This document shows positions 19,639 through 28,477 of a DNA stretch of 64,000 nucleotides, in pieces. How positions within the stretch are numbered: position 1 is the stretch's first letter; each line of letters opens with the position of its first letter. The stretch is from positions 52,697,268 to 52,761,267 of the forward strand of contig CM043944.1 in the NCBI GenBank assembly GCA_014529385.2. The letters are read 5' to 3'. Source of the DNA: Adiantum capillus-veneris (taxonomy: Eukaryota > Streptophyta > Polypodiopsida > Polypodiales > Pteridaceae). The translations under genes were made by a program, and so were the position numbers. The notes beneath the pieces were generated by a model, which saw only the letters and a program-made list of their open reading frames with translations, had not been told where the DNA came from and did not search any database.

Positions 19639-20508
19639 CTATGCGATGGTCTTGCCATCAATGATAACCCTACCATCCCGATATACTGCCTTCTTCCCTT
19701 CTTTGCGGGCTTGGTGGACTCGAGGCATGCACGCGCGACGGTGATCTTGTTGCATCTTTGTGAGGTCATCATCAAGATAAATTGGGGGCCCGTCTATCCC
19801 TCTCAGGATGACCCTCTTTCGGAGGAAGGAAGTTCGAGACTCCTCGGAGGCGAATTGGAGGATGAGAGCTCTTTTCTTTGGATCTTTGCCGGCTCTCCAA
19901 ACTTTGGAGAAAGGGATCTCTTCTTCCTTGTATCCCACTTTCTTGCATAAAGCTTTCCCATCGCTTTCGGGTGTAGACCCTTCTTCTTCTTTGATGCCGG
20001 TCACTCGCACATTGAGACGGCGAGCTTGTCGCATCTTCTCCTCTTCGATGGTTGTGTGTACGATGAGTACCTCATCTTTTTGGGCTTCCTCTCTTGCTAC
20101 CTTCTTGATGTTCTTTTTTACCACTTCGACCCATCCTTCTTTGGTGGCCTCTAATTTGTCCTCAATGCTTGCGGTGAGGGCTTTGGTGATCTCCTCCTTG
20201 AGGGCTTCCTTAGCCTCCCCTTTAATCTCTCCTTCCTCGGGGGTGAGGGATGTGAGGGAAGCATGAAGGAGATCGATTTGTGCCTTCATCTCTTCTTGCT
20301 CTTTCCTCCATCTCTCCCTCTCCTTCTCGTTCTCCCGTTCCCTTCTCTCCTTCTCCTCTTTGAGATTTTGGATTTCCGCTCTCATGTCCTCCTTCTCTTC
20401 GTTCCATAGCTTGATGAAGTTGGCTTTCTCCTCCTTCCATATTTCTCTCTCCATCCGCCATTCCTTCATGTCCTTCTCCAATTGTGCAAGCCTCTTATTC
20501 GTGAGCAT
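19639..20508 (-). CDS. LINE ORF1: coiled coil plus RRM-like RNA-binding protein
   Basis: A 289-aa protein. Residues 1-100 are an almost uninterrupted Glu/Lys/Arg coiled coil (LEKDMKEWRMEREIWKEEK). Residues about 165-289 form the conserved module RRLNVRVTGIKEE, KVWRAGKDPKKRALILQFAS, FLRKR, DDDLTKMQQDHRRACMPRVHQARKEGKKAVYRDGR, similar to the RRM-containing ORF1 of many LINEs. This suggests a trimeric or oligomeric RNA-binding chaperone. It ends at TAG 19641-19639, in frame with the endonuclease that follows. The start ATG at 20508 lies directly against the tail of another LINE fragment. Confidence 0.88.
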   Translation of the reverse strand: MLTNKRLAQLEKDMKEWRMEREIWKEEKANFIKLWNEEKEDMRAEIQNLKEEKERRERENEKERERWRKEQEEMKAQIDLLHASLTSLTPEEGEIKGEAKEALKEEITKALTASIEDKLEATKEGWVEVVKKNIKKVAREEAQKDEVLIVHTTIEEEKMRQARRLNVRVTGIKEEEGSTPESDGKALCKKVGYKEEEIPFSKVWRAGKDPKKRALILQFASEESRTSFLRKRVILRGIDGPPIYLDDDLTKMQQDHRRACMPRVHQARKEGKKAVYRDGRVIIDGKTIA

Positions 20509-20659
20509 GAAATGAAATGAAATGTTATATTAACGTCTTCAAAAGGCCACAATGACCTATGAGACCAATCTGTAGCAACATGGTGAACTAATACCATGTT
20601 TTGGTACAAAAGAACTCGATACTACTACTAGAATCTATCCTCATCTGCACTCTAGTAGT

Positions 20660-20661
<2 letters not shown>
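20509..20661 (-). mobile_element. Strongly 5'-truncated LINE 3' end (about 150 bp)
   Basis: In minus-strand sense it runs from just after the (TC)n tract at 20662 to TTGGTCTCATAGGTCATTG, GACGTTAATATAAC and ATTTCATTTCATTTC, and stops exactly where family B ORF1 begins. It is a LINE 3' UTR copy of family A, lying between copy 4's tail and family B. Confidence 0.8.

Positions 20662-20735
<74 letters not shown>
20662..20735 (-). repeat. (TC)n tail of LINE copy 4
   Basis: About 74 bases of perfect GA/TC repeat directly following TAACATTTCATTTCATTTC in LINE sense. Confidence 0.85.
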
Positions 20736-20737
<2 letters not shown>

Positions 20738-20900
20738 GAAATGAAATGTTATATTAACGCCAGAATGACCTATGAGACCAAACTGATACAAAAGTGGTGA
20801 ATCTGTTACAATGTCTGGGTACCTTAGTACTAAAGTACTAAGTGTGAAAAGTGTGAAAGTAAATGTGAAAAAACTAAATACAAAGTATTAAATAAACTTC

Positions 20901-23692
20901 TTAGGACCATTCTGGGTGTCTGGCTAGAATGCTTCTAATCCTTTGTTGTAGTCTCCTCCGGTGAAGTGTGCTTCTGCATCTTGGTCGTGGTTGTCTCGAT
21001 TTCCTAAGCTCAATCGCTCTGTCAATTAGGGTGCCTCTGGTATGAATGTGGGTACTCCTTTGTGTTGGCTGCTGGCCTCTTGCTTCCCCTTCCACTCCTG
21101 CTTCTCTCGATCCGAAGAAGTCTGTGATCTGCCTCTGAGGCCGTAGTGCTGGCCTCTTGCTTCCCCTTCCACTCCTGCTTCTCTCGATCCGAAGAAGTCT
21201 GTGATCTGCCTCTGAGGCCGTAGTGCTCTTTGTCTTCTCATTAGATTATCCCTGTGCCGATGTAGTTTTAGTAGGTACAAGCCTAAGCATCTTTGATCTT
21301 GGTATTGCATGATTCTATCTAGAGGTCCAAAGCCTTCTTTAAAGAGGCAATGAAAACGCCCACGTATCTCATAGTATACTGTGCAGTGGCATATATAGTG
21401 TAATTCTGTCTCCGGCTCCATTCCGCATAACTTGCAAATTCTGCTCTCAGGTGGGATTCCCCTAAATCTGCCCAATTCAATTTCCAACTGGTGTGAGGAT
21501 GTACGAATCTGACCAATAGCACATCTCGAACCATGAGACAGGTGGGTATCCATGTAACTCGGGCGAATCACAAATCCATCTTCAGATAGTTGTAGGAAGT
21601 TTTCTTTGTAGTCGGCCATCTTCGTGCCCAATTCTTGTGTAGGGTCTACCCATGTCCTCTTAGTATCCAACTGTATAAGATCCTGTCGGATGATTTTATT
21701 AATCTCCTTTCGTGTAATTGCCAGTGATGGAGCCTCAAGAGAGTATTGGAATTGCCAATTGTCGAGAGGATTCGAGGGCCAGTCTAGTATATCGGCCATT
21801 ATTTGTATCCCACAAACCATGTATTATGGACACTGATTTGGTAAGAGCTTCAATTTCTATCGGAGGGGCCGCTAGTTCCGCTCGAGTAATCGCGTGTGGT
21901 ACGGAGGCCTTGGCTCTAATCATTCGGGAAATCATAGATACCAAAGGTCTCTCCATTGACTTCCAATTATCTTGATCCACATAAAGCATAGTCGAAGCCA
22001 CCACATTATCAAAGAGCCAAAGTTTTGTTCGTGGTTCTTGAAACTGCACTTGTGAACACATCCTCTCCAACCCTCCCAGGGTTGCAGAGGCTCTGGATAA
22101 TCTAGGATCCGCTGCTTTCTTAAGAGTAAACTTCGGTCCTGCAAATACCACCCCTAGGTATGTGTATGCATCTGTGTACTCTACTGTATCCTGGCCATAT
22201 GCAAATGAGGTGCCGATCTCCTAACCCACTGCGGTGTGGTGTTAAACACCATAACTTTGGTTTTACCCAAGTTTACCGACAGTCCACTATCCACCGCGAA
22301 TTTATGTAATGCATCTAGCTGCCTCTGCATTCCATCTGGTGATTCTGCTATCAATACAATATCATTTGCATACAACAAGGGGATCCATGACCCTGCAAGT
22401 TGAGCACCTCTGTCACCTTCTCTATCAATGTAATCTAATACCTCATCTATGTAGATACCAAATAAAGTAGGGGACAGTGGGCATCCCTGCTTTACTCCAA
22501 CAGTGGAGTGAACAATGTCGGAATCCCCTTCTGGAGTATGTACATAACCAGCTACTGACCCATATAAGGCCATGATCCCCCAAATAATCTCTTTGGGGAC
22601 CCCTAACTCTTGCATCCTGCGCATCAAACTGGCCCTTGGTACTGTATCAAAAGCTTTCCGAAAATCCACAAAGCAACAATACATCCTTCTCCCGTTTGCT
22701 CTTCCTTCCTCAATAATGGCTCTGAGCGTAAGAATATGATCTAAAGTGAAATAACCCCTTCTGAATCCAGCTTGTCCTGTTGCCCTTATGCCCTCATTCT
22801 CTGCCCATCTACTCAATTTTTGTTCAAGAATGGATGCGTACAGTCGGGTCAAAGTGTGACCTACCAAAATGGAACGGTAGTTCCCGGGTATCATAGGATC
22901 CCCTGACTTGAAAATAGGTACGATAGTAGATAATTTCCAAGATTCAGGTAATCCTTCACACATGACCCGATTAAACAAACGAGCAAGGACTTTTGAAAGT
23001 AGATCCCTGGCATGGATTAGATGTTCTGCTACTAAACCATCATGATCATATGCTCTTCTTGTCTTCATCTTATCAATGGCTTTTTCCACCATTTCCGTAG
23101 TAAAGAAAGTACTAGTAGCAGGGCATGGCTCTAGCGGATCTGGCAATGGAGGCTGTCCAGATACCATATATAATGATGTTACATATTGACCCCAGATCTC
23201 AGGAGAAGTAATTGTCGGAGGCGGTGAGTGCTCGTGAAATAAGCGCCAGGCCTCATGTGAGTCCTGACTCAAGAAGAGCTGATATAAATCCTTCTCTAGT
23301 TTGGCTAAAAATGCCCTTTTCTTGCGATGTACTATACGCCGAAGAGCAATCCGAGACTGCTTATATGTGATGATCCCAAGTGTAAGCTCTTTCTGGACCT
23401 GGGTTCTCGTCTCTCTGCATTCCTCGTCATACCAACTGTTTTGAGGCATGTTCCCAGATCCTCTCTTCAGATTAGGTTGAGTCTGTGGGTATGCCTCTTG
23501 TGCTGCTCCATGTAGTATCTCTGTTAACTCAGAAGTAATCTCCTCTACAGTATATACTGGCTCGGCTGCCCACACCCTATTATAGATCTTTGCCACATAG
23601 ACTGAATCAGTCTCTGGCGTGAGAGTATATCTTGTGTGTGTCTTGTTCCTTTGTACTTGAGAGGCATTGTATTGGAAGGAGATTGATAAGGT

Positions 23693-23693
<1 letters not shown>
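20901..23693 (-). pseudogene. LINE ORF2 relic: RT and C-terminal CCHC region, 5'-truncated
   Basis: The main frame 23693-22181 covers linker (MPQNSWYDEECRETRTQ) and RT (VPIFKSGDPMIPGNYRSILV, GQAGFRRGYFTLDHIL, CCFVDFRKAFDTVPRAS, GVKQGCPLSPTLFGIYIDE). The catalytic box reads YAND (22361-22372) instead of YADD and one residue of the preceding run is missing, so activity would be lost. Frameshifts lie near 22190 and 21790. The C-terminal part has FQYSLEAP, LIRQDLIQLDTKRTW and a knuckle CKLCGMEPETELHYICHC. A 77-bp tandem duplication at 21071-21224 shifts the last part out of frame, and the true C-terminus continues in 21095-20901 (RGTLIDRAIELRKSRQPRPR). Confidence 0.88.
21071..21224. repeat. 77-bp perfect tandem duplication in LINE copy 4
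   Basis: Units 21071-21147 and 21148-21224 look identical, starting GCTGGCCTCTTGC. The length is not a multiple of three, so it breaks the ORF2 C-terminus. Confidence 0.85.

Positions 23694-23759
<66 letters not shown>
23694..23759. repeat. (GA)n microsatellite between head-to-head LINE fragments
   Basis: 66 bases of GA repeat. To its left is the 5'-truncated start of a minus-strand LINE and to its right a plus-strand LINE 3' fragment. Confidence 0.9.
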
Positions 23760-23761
<2 letters not shown>

Positions 23762-24190
23762 ACCGCATGTCTGGATGAGCACGCTTCACAGCAGACTTCA
23801 GAGCCCTCTTATACCAGAGGTATATTAGTTGACAGAGCCATTGAGCTCGAGAGAGCTAGAGGCCCACGTCTACAATGGCGACCATGACATCAACGGAGGC
23901 TCCATGAGAGGATGAGGACTATTCTAGCACGATATGGGAGATGCCCAGTACGTCAAAGCTCTACAGCGACCGATGCAATACTTTCCTAGACAACGCCCGA
24001 TGCCGGGCATCCTCGGGCTTTGATGACAATGATGATGATTTTAGTCTTAGACTTTACTTTATTTTTATTTTTGTACCCAGATATTGGATTAGATCCACCA
24101 AGATTGTATCAGTTTGGTCTCATAGGTCATTAAGGCCTTTTGAAGACATTAGTATAACATTTCATTTCATTTCGTTTCTTTCTCTGCCTC
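23760..24190 (+). mobile_element. 5'-truncated LINE 3' end, plus strand
   Basis: Carries the LINE C-terminal/3' UTR sequence in the opposite orientation to the rest of the train. ACCAGAGGTATATTAGTTGAC corresponds to the RGTLIDRAIEL segment of copy 4. It ends with GTTTGGTCTCATAGGTCATTAAGGCC, GACATTAGTATAAC and ATTTCATTTCATTTC, then TTTC/TCTC-rich sequence. No intact frame. Confidence 0.78.
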
Positions 24191-24357
24191 TCTCTTTTAC
24201 TGTGTTCAGTTCAGTCTCTCTCAAGTGAGGAAATTAACCTGGTGTTTTTGCAAAGTACTAGATCCGAGCTAAATCCTTAAACCTTTCCGCTGCACCTGCT
24301 GACAAATTTCCATCTGCTCTTGCACACAAGACCTATTTCTTGGCCTGCAACAACACG

Positions 24358-25475
24358 ATGCTTTGGTGCATCTCCTCTTGGTAAGAGAACGGATCTGGAG
24401 GGGGAGGGACATGGCTCAAGGTTGCCCCGGTGTGAGGCTGGAGGGGGAGAGACATGGTGCAAGGTTGCCCTACTGTGAGGCTGCCCTCTAGAGATCGTGG
24501 AGCCTCTCCTCCAGGTGGCGACCTAGGACATGCTCTACAATAGCAAGATCTGATCTCCAATAGATGGCTGCCCTTAGGAGGAGGGAAAAACGCAAGGGTG
24601 AAGCTCCTGCAGCCCATCTTCCATGAGGAGAGGCCGCACCAATGAGGAGTCTCTCTGATGCCAAGGCTGCCCCAAAATTGCAGGTACAGGCTGCACCAAA
24701 AACACAGCCACCTGCTCCTTTATTGTGATTCCATAAAGGTGGCCTAAGGGGCTGCGTGCCCACAAGAGGTGCCCTGTAGGGCCAGTACATCCATAAAGAG
24801 GACAATAATTTTCTGTCTGGACTCTGATCCACATATAATGTGCATGCTCATTCCTCCCTACTAGTATGATACTTGCAACTCCTCCCTGTAGAGTACAGCA
24901 ACTACTGCTGAACCTCTGCAAGTATTCCCATGAACCTTTTCTCTAGCCACTGACTCCTATCTATACCCCATAATTGCCGGCAAGGGCCTCTTTCCACATT
25001 GATGAGTTTATAAGGATTATAACTTGTCCCATGTATGTCTCCTCAAAAGCGTCTATATCCAATCTAGTGATGAAAGGCTTTGGTGCATCTCCTTCTGGTA
25101 TGAGAAAAGATCTGGAGGGGGAGAGAGACGGCTCAAGGTTGCCCTGGTGTGAGGCTGGAAGGGAAGAGACATGGCGCAAGGTTGCCCTAGTGTGAGGCTG
25201 CCCTCTAGAGATCGTGGAGCCTCTCCTCCACATGGCGTGAACCAATGCCATGCTCTATAACAGCAAGATTGGATCGGAATAGATGGCTGCCCTGAAAAGG
25301 GAAAAACGCAAGGGTGAAGTCCCTGCAGCCCATCTGCCATGAGAAGAGGCCTCACCAATGAGGAGTTTCCATGATGCCAAGGCTGCCTGCACCAAAGACG
25401 CAGCCACCTGCTCCTCTATTGTGATTCCATGAAGGTGGCCTAAGGGGCTGCCTGCCCAGAAGAGGTGCCCTGTTG
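24358..25475. repeat. Direct duplication of ~0.42 kb flanking a LINE relic
   Basis: 24358-24780 and 25077-25475 are the same sequence with small indels (both contain TGAGGCTGCCCTCTAGAGATCG, GGGAAAAACGCAAGGGTGAAG and CCACCTGCTCCT). Repeats of TGGCTCAAGGTTGCCC type also recur inside each copy. I cannot assign the unit to a known element. It could be host intron sequence or a non-coding transposon. Confidence 0.75.
24785..25076 (-). pseudogene. LINE endonuclease relic
   Basis: Minus-strand frames contain ITRLDIDAFEETYMGQVIILI (25076-25010) and GVASIILVGRNEHAHYMWIRVQTE (24890-24800). They match the RLDVSAFEDNF and VARDPQARYMWIRL regions of the endonucleases at 10.6 and 19.4 kb. It is heavily decayed and lies between the two copies of the 0.42-kb direct repeat. 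Confidence 0.6.
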
Positions 25476-25526
25476 AGTCCATCTGAATAGTATTGACATT
25501 TGCTGTACACTCATATTTATAAACCA

Positions 25527-25707
25527 CTGAATATTCCTATGCACTTTTTGTGGTACCTCAAGGTCGTTCTTCTATTTGGGAAGTTCACCCTATAACTTCC
25601 AAGGATTTCTCTTTTGTACTTAAGTTAGGTAGCAGTAGTGAAAATCATGGGGACAGTATAGTTAGCCACTGGGTTCCATATGCCTTACAGCATTGGGCTT
25701 TATGCAG
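25527..25707 (+). other. Interval before the first visible SAS-6 exon, with a 60-codon open frame
   Basis: From about 25527 to 25712 one plus-strand frame stays open (contains YALFVVPQGRSSIWEVHP and DFSFVLKLGSS), stopping just past the splice acceptor at 25707. I do not recognise the peptide and it does not look like the SAS-6 head. It could be a chance frame or a relic of another gene. The end of the interval, TTTATGCAG, is a good 3' splice site. Confidence 0.3.
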
Positions 25708-27531
25708 GTAAGGACGTTGATGGATAGTAAACACGCTTTGGAAGTAAAGATTGCAGAGATTGGTACACGGCTGGAAACATCGGAGAAGGAACTTGAAGAA
25801 AAAGTTCAGGTTACATATCAGCCACGGCTATAGTGAACTTCGATTTCTTGGAAAGCCTGAATAATTGTTAACTTGTATGTTAGGAATGTGAAAGACTGCG
25901 CATAGACAACCATAATCTGTATACTGAGAAACAAGAAGCATTGAAGGCCCTTAATAAGCATCTTGTTCGTCTTGGTGCCCTCGATCAGGAAGTAAGATTT
26001 TTTAATGCGTAAATATACTTTATATTAGAAGGAAGGAAGTAATACCAAAATGATCAACATGCCAGGTTCATGATAAAAGTGAGCTGATTGCAAGCTTGCA
26101 GAAGCAACTGGAGATACAAACCTCTCAAAGGTCTTTACAAGAGATTCTCAAAATGTATTAATTTCATACTGACGTCTTCTTTTTACGCCTGTCTTCATTC
26201 CAATTTCTGATACAGAGCCTCTATAGAGCTGTCATACAAAGATGCTCAAGCTGCAGCTGAGCGTGCTGAAGAGAAAAGCAAAAGCAACGATGCAGAGCTT
26301 GTGAGATGTCGTCAATCGATTGAAAAGCTTCAGGCATGCTCTTTTCTGTTTTGGCAACATTATGACCTTCTATAGTCAAAAGAAGGATTTTGTTTTTCTG
26401 AGGGATAGTGGGATGTGTTTCACAGGCTGAGCTCCGTACATGCAAAGCGAAAGTAAAGCTCAAAGGGCAGATGGCATCACAACAAGACAACCTTCTTCTT
26501 GAGCGCCAAACAGCGATAGATAGAACTTTGCAAGAAAACAACACCTTAAGGCAAGAAGTCACAGTAGTCAAGGATGATAATGATGCTCTCAAGAAGAAGG
26601 TCAGATCGCTAATGAGGTTTGCTCCTTTTTTTGTGACTATGATGCTTTTGTCTAAACCTAGGGTACCTTCTTTGCTGTCAATTTTCCATCAGGTCGAAGA
26701 GCTGAAGTCCAAGTTGCAAGAGTCTCAAGAGCTTCAACAATCCAATCAACAAATGATTCAGTGAGTTGGAGCTTTTGTTTTTAAAAACTCTTATGAATTA
26801 GTTCAAGTCAATAGTGGTGTCCATGCAGGTGGTTGAATCAACAACTGACGGATGCTCAGTTAGGTAGATTAGGCCCTAACAGTGTATCTTCACGTTTCGC
26901 CCTCAGACCAAGCTTATCCTTCCTTTCTGCTTCTGATTCGATGAGCCGAGGGACCTCCAGTCATGTTGGACCATCATTTTCTGCATCGGCAAGCTTGAAT
27001 GGTGCACTATCGTGCACAACATACAAAAGCATGCTTCGATCAAGCTCCCCCTTTGGGCAAACCAGCTATTCCAAGTCTGCAGGAAGTGGTGGAAGCAATG
27101 GGAGCACCTCAACGTTAACATCGACGAAGGCAACAAGGCCAGCTGGAAGCAGCTCAAGTGCCTTGTGCACTAGTTCAGGGACCTTAAAGGTGTATAAACC
27201 ATTAACACAACTCATACCAAAGGCGGATGTGTCAGCCAGCGGTGCGGCCAAATTAGTTGCTGGCCTAGACAAGCCCGCCGACTCAACATCCAAGTTAGAC
27301 GATTCTGCTCCCTCTGCTGGGAAACTAGACAATTCTTCATGGACATTGCTGCCTAGACCTCCACTCTCTTTTGTGGAAGCTAGGTCGGAACTTCTTAACT
27401 TAACCTCAAGGAACCAGGGCACTTTGAACTCTAATAAGGTTGACAGTGGTAAAGATACGTCGTCTCTCAAGGCTGCGGTGGTTCATGCAGAGAGTGTTCC
27501 AACGAAAGCTCCTACTAAAGTTGCAAGTTGA
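25708..27531 (+). CDS. SAS6: SAS-6-like centriole cartwheel protein, C-terminal half (seven exons)
   Basis: Exons 25708-25809, 25884-25991, 26066-26130, 26216-26333, 26426-26599, 26693-26760 and 26829-27531 join in phase without a stop and give 445 residues ending at TGA 27529-27531. Introns are 68-93 bases with AG acceptors. The first six exons encode one long coiled coil. The landmark is QQMIQWLNQQLTDAQLGRLG at the exon 6/7 junction, equivalent to the WLNK.LNE.QL motif ending the coiled coil of animal SAS-6, preceded by KAKVKLKGQMASQQDNLLLE, which also matches. The last exon is a Ser/Thr-rich unstructured tail of about 215 residues. SAS-6 dimers form the nine-fold cartwheel that templates centrioles and basal bodies; in plants it is needed for sperm flagella. 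The N-terminal head (PISA) exons are not visible upstream, so the gene is 5'-incomplete here or has a very large TE-filled intron. Confidence 0.85.
26334..26425 (+). other. GC-AG intron in the SAS-6 gene
   Basis: The exon ends CAG and the intron begins GCATGC. The reading frame and protein alignment (RQSIEKLQ then AELRTCKAKV) require this boundary, and no GT donor gives an equivalent join. The other five introns use GT. GC-AG introns are a known minor class. Confidence 0.6.
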
Positions 27532-28477
27532 ATAATGGCAAGTGAGATGACTTTGTTTGGATTGCCACTTCTAGCTTTTCTCCACATCGAGGTCCGGTTG
27601 AAAAGTCTCACAATTTCGATTTCTTGGTTAACCATGCCAAAGGATTCTTGTGTCACAGAAGAAGTGAGCGGTGCAAGGCTCTCTTTCTACCCACCAATGT
27701 ACCTCATTATCTGTAATTTTTAGAGGGGGGAGAACTAGTTCTTGTCCCATCTGATGTATATGGTAGATGTTTATCAAAGTTGCCAGTGGATTGCTTATAA
27801 AAGCACTTACCTTCATAAAGCAGCCACCTTAAATCTATTGTATTTATATTCCAATCTCCATGTTTTCTTCGGAAATGGAGTCTATCCAACAGGGGCAGTG
27901 AATGACATTGGAATTGAAGTGACAAGATTCAAAGAGAGAATATGTAATACTCAGCTTTTGTCAACTTATTACAAAATATTGTCCCATGTACCTCTCAATT
28001 CTCTTACCAATAATTCAGCATGTGTAAAGGCTAAGCTATCAATTCAGACAAATGAAAAGTTTCAACCTTATGACTGGGCTCTTATTGGGTAGTCTTTAAG
28101 ATTCCAAGCGCTTCCAGTGTGGCGGACATTCTTTCAAGTGATGCATGGCCATGACTCACATGCACATCAATTATTTGTATATGAAACCATGCCATGTCTT
28201 AATTTCCCTTAAAATCAACAAGCATGCCATACAGGCAAACTACACATGCCTTCACCTTCATCTCAAAGCAATAACCGACCCTCAACACTATATGGCACGG
28301 GCATGTTTAGATGGAATCAAGGGTGGAGATAAAAATGGTGAGGCACATGCATTGTAGATTGTGTGATCAGGTGGACCGAATTTACAAATTTGTCCCGAAT
28401 TTTACAAAAATGTTTGCATTTACATATGTGGCATTGAAATGCCACATACTTCAGTGAACGCATATGGGTGTGGTCGT
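27532..28477. other. SAS-6 downstream region
   Basis: Probable 3' UTR and intergenic DNA. It is AT-rich, with no frame that resembles a known protein and no repeat shared with the rest of the window. No clear polyadenylation site can be chosen. Confidence 0.5.

Larger units (their letters stand above)
15614..20508 (-). mobile_element. APE-type LINE, family B, best-preserved copy
   Basis: Minus-strand LINE with ORF1 (20508-19639), endonuclease (19638-18739), RT and C-terminal CCHC (18938-15921), 3' UTR with a perfect hairpin AGGCCG/CGGCCT near 15718-15735, and a tail of GAAA-like units and (GA)n (15697-15614). Base composition is more GC-rich than in the family A copies and codon structure is clean. 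Only one stop (between ORF1 and ORF2) and one frame change (between endonuclease and RT) separate it from a continuous coding region. It is the youngest LINE in the window by appearance. Confidence 0.93.
20736..23693 (-). mobile_element. APE-type LINE, family A, copy 4, 5'-truncated
   Basis: Minus-strand LINE lacking ORF1 and nearly all of the endonuclease. In sense it begins within the endonuclease C-terminus (LSISFQYNASQ) immediately after a (TC)n tract (23759-23694). Linker and RT (23693-22181), thumb (22151-21735), CCHC region (21820-21026), C-terminal end (to about 20901) and 3' UTR with tail follow. Less decayed than copies 1 and 2 but carrying several frameshifts. Confidence 0.9.

Noticed and set aside
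15921-20508. RT considered as a bacterial retron, group II intron or diversity-generating element
   Set aside because: APE endonuclease, ORF1 with RRM-like module, CCHC end and microsatellite tail define a eukaryotic LINE.
27532-28357. Small frames after SAS-6 considered as a downstream gene
   Set aside because: They overlap each other on both strands, are short, and carry no motif; the region is best read as 3' UTR or intergenic.
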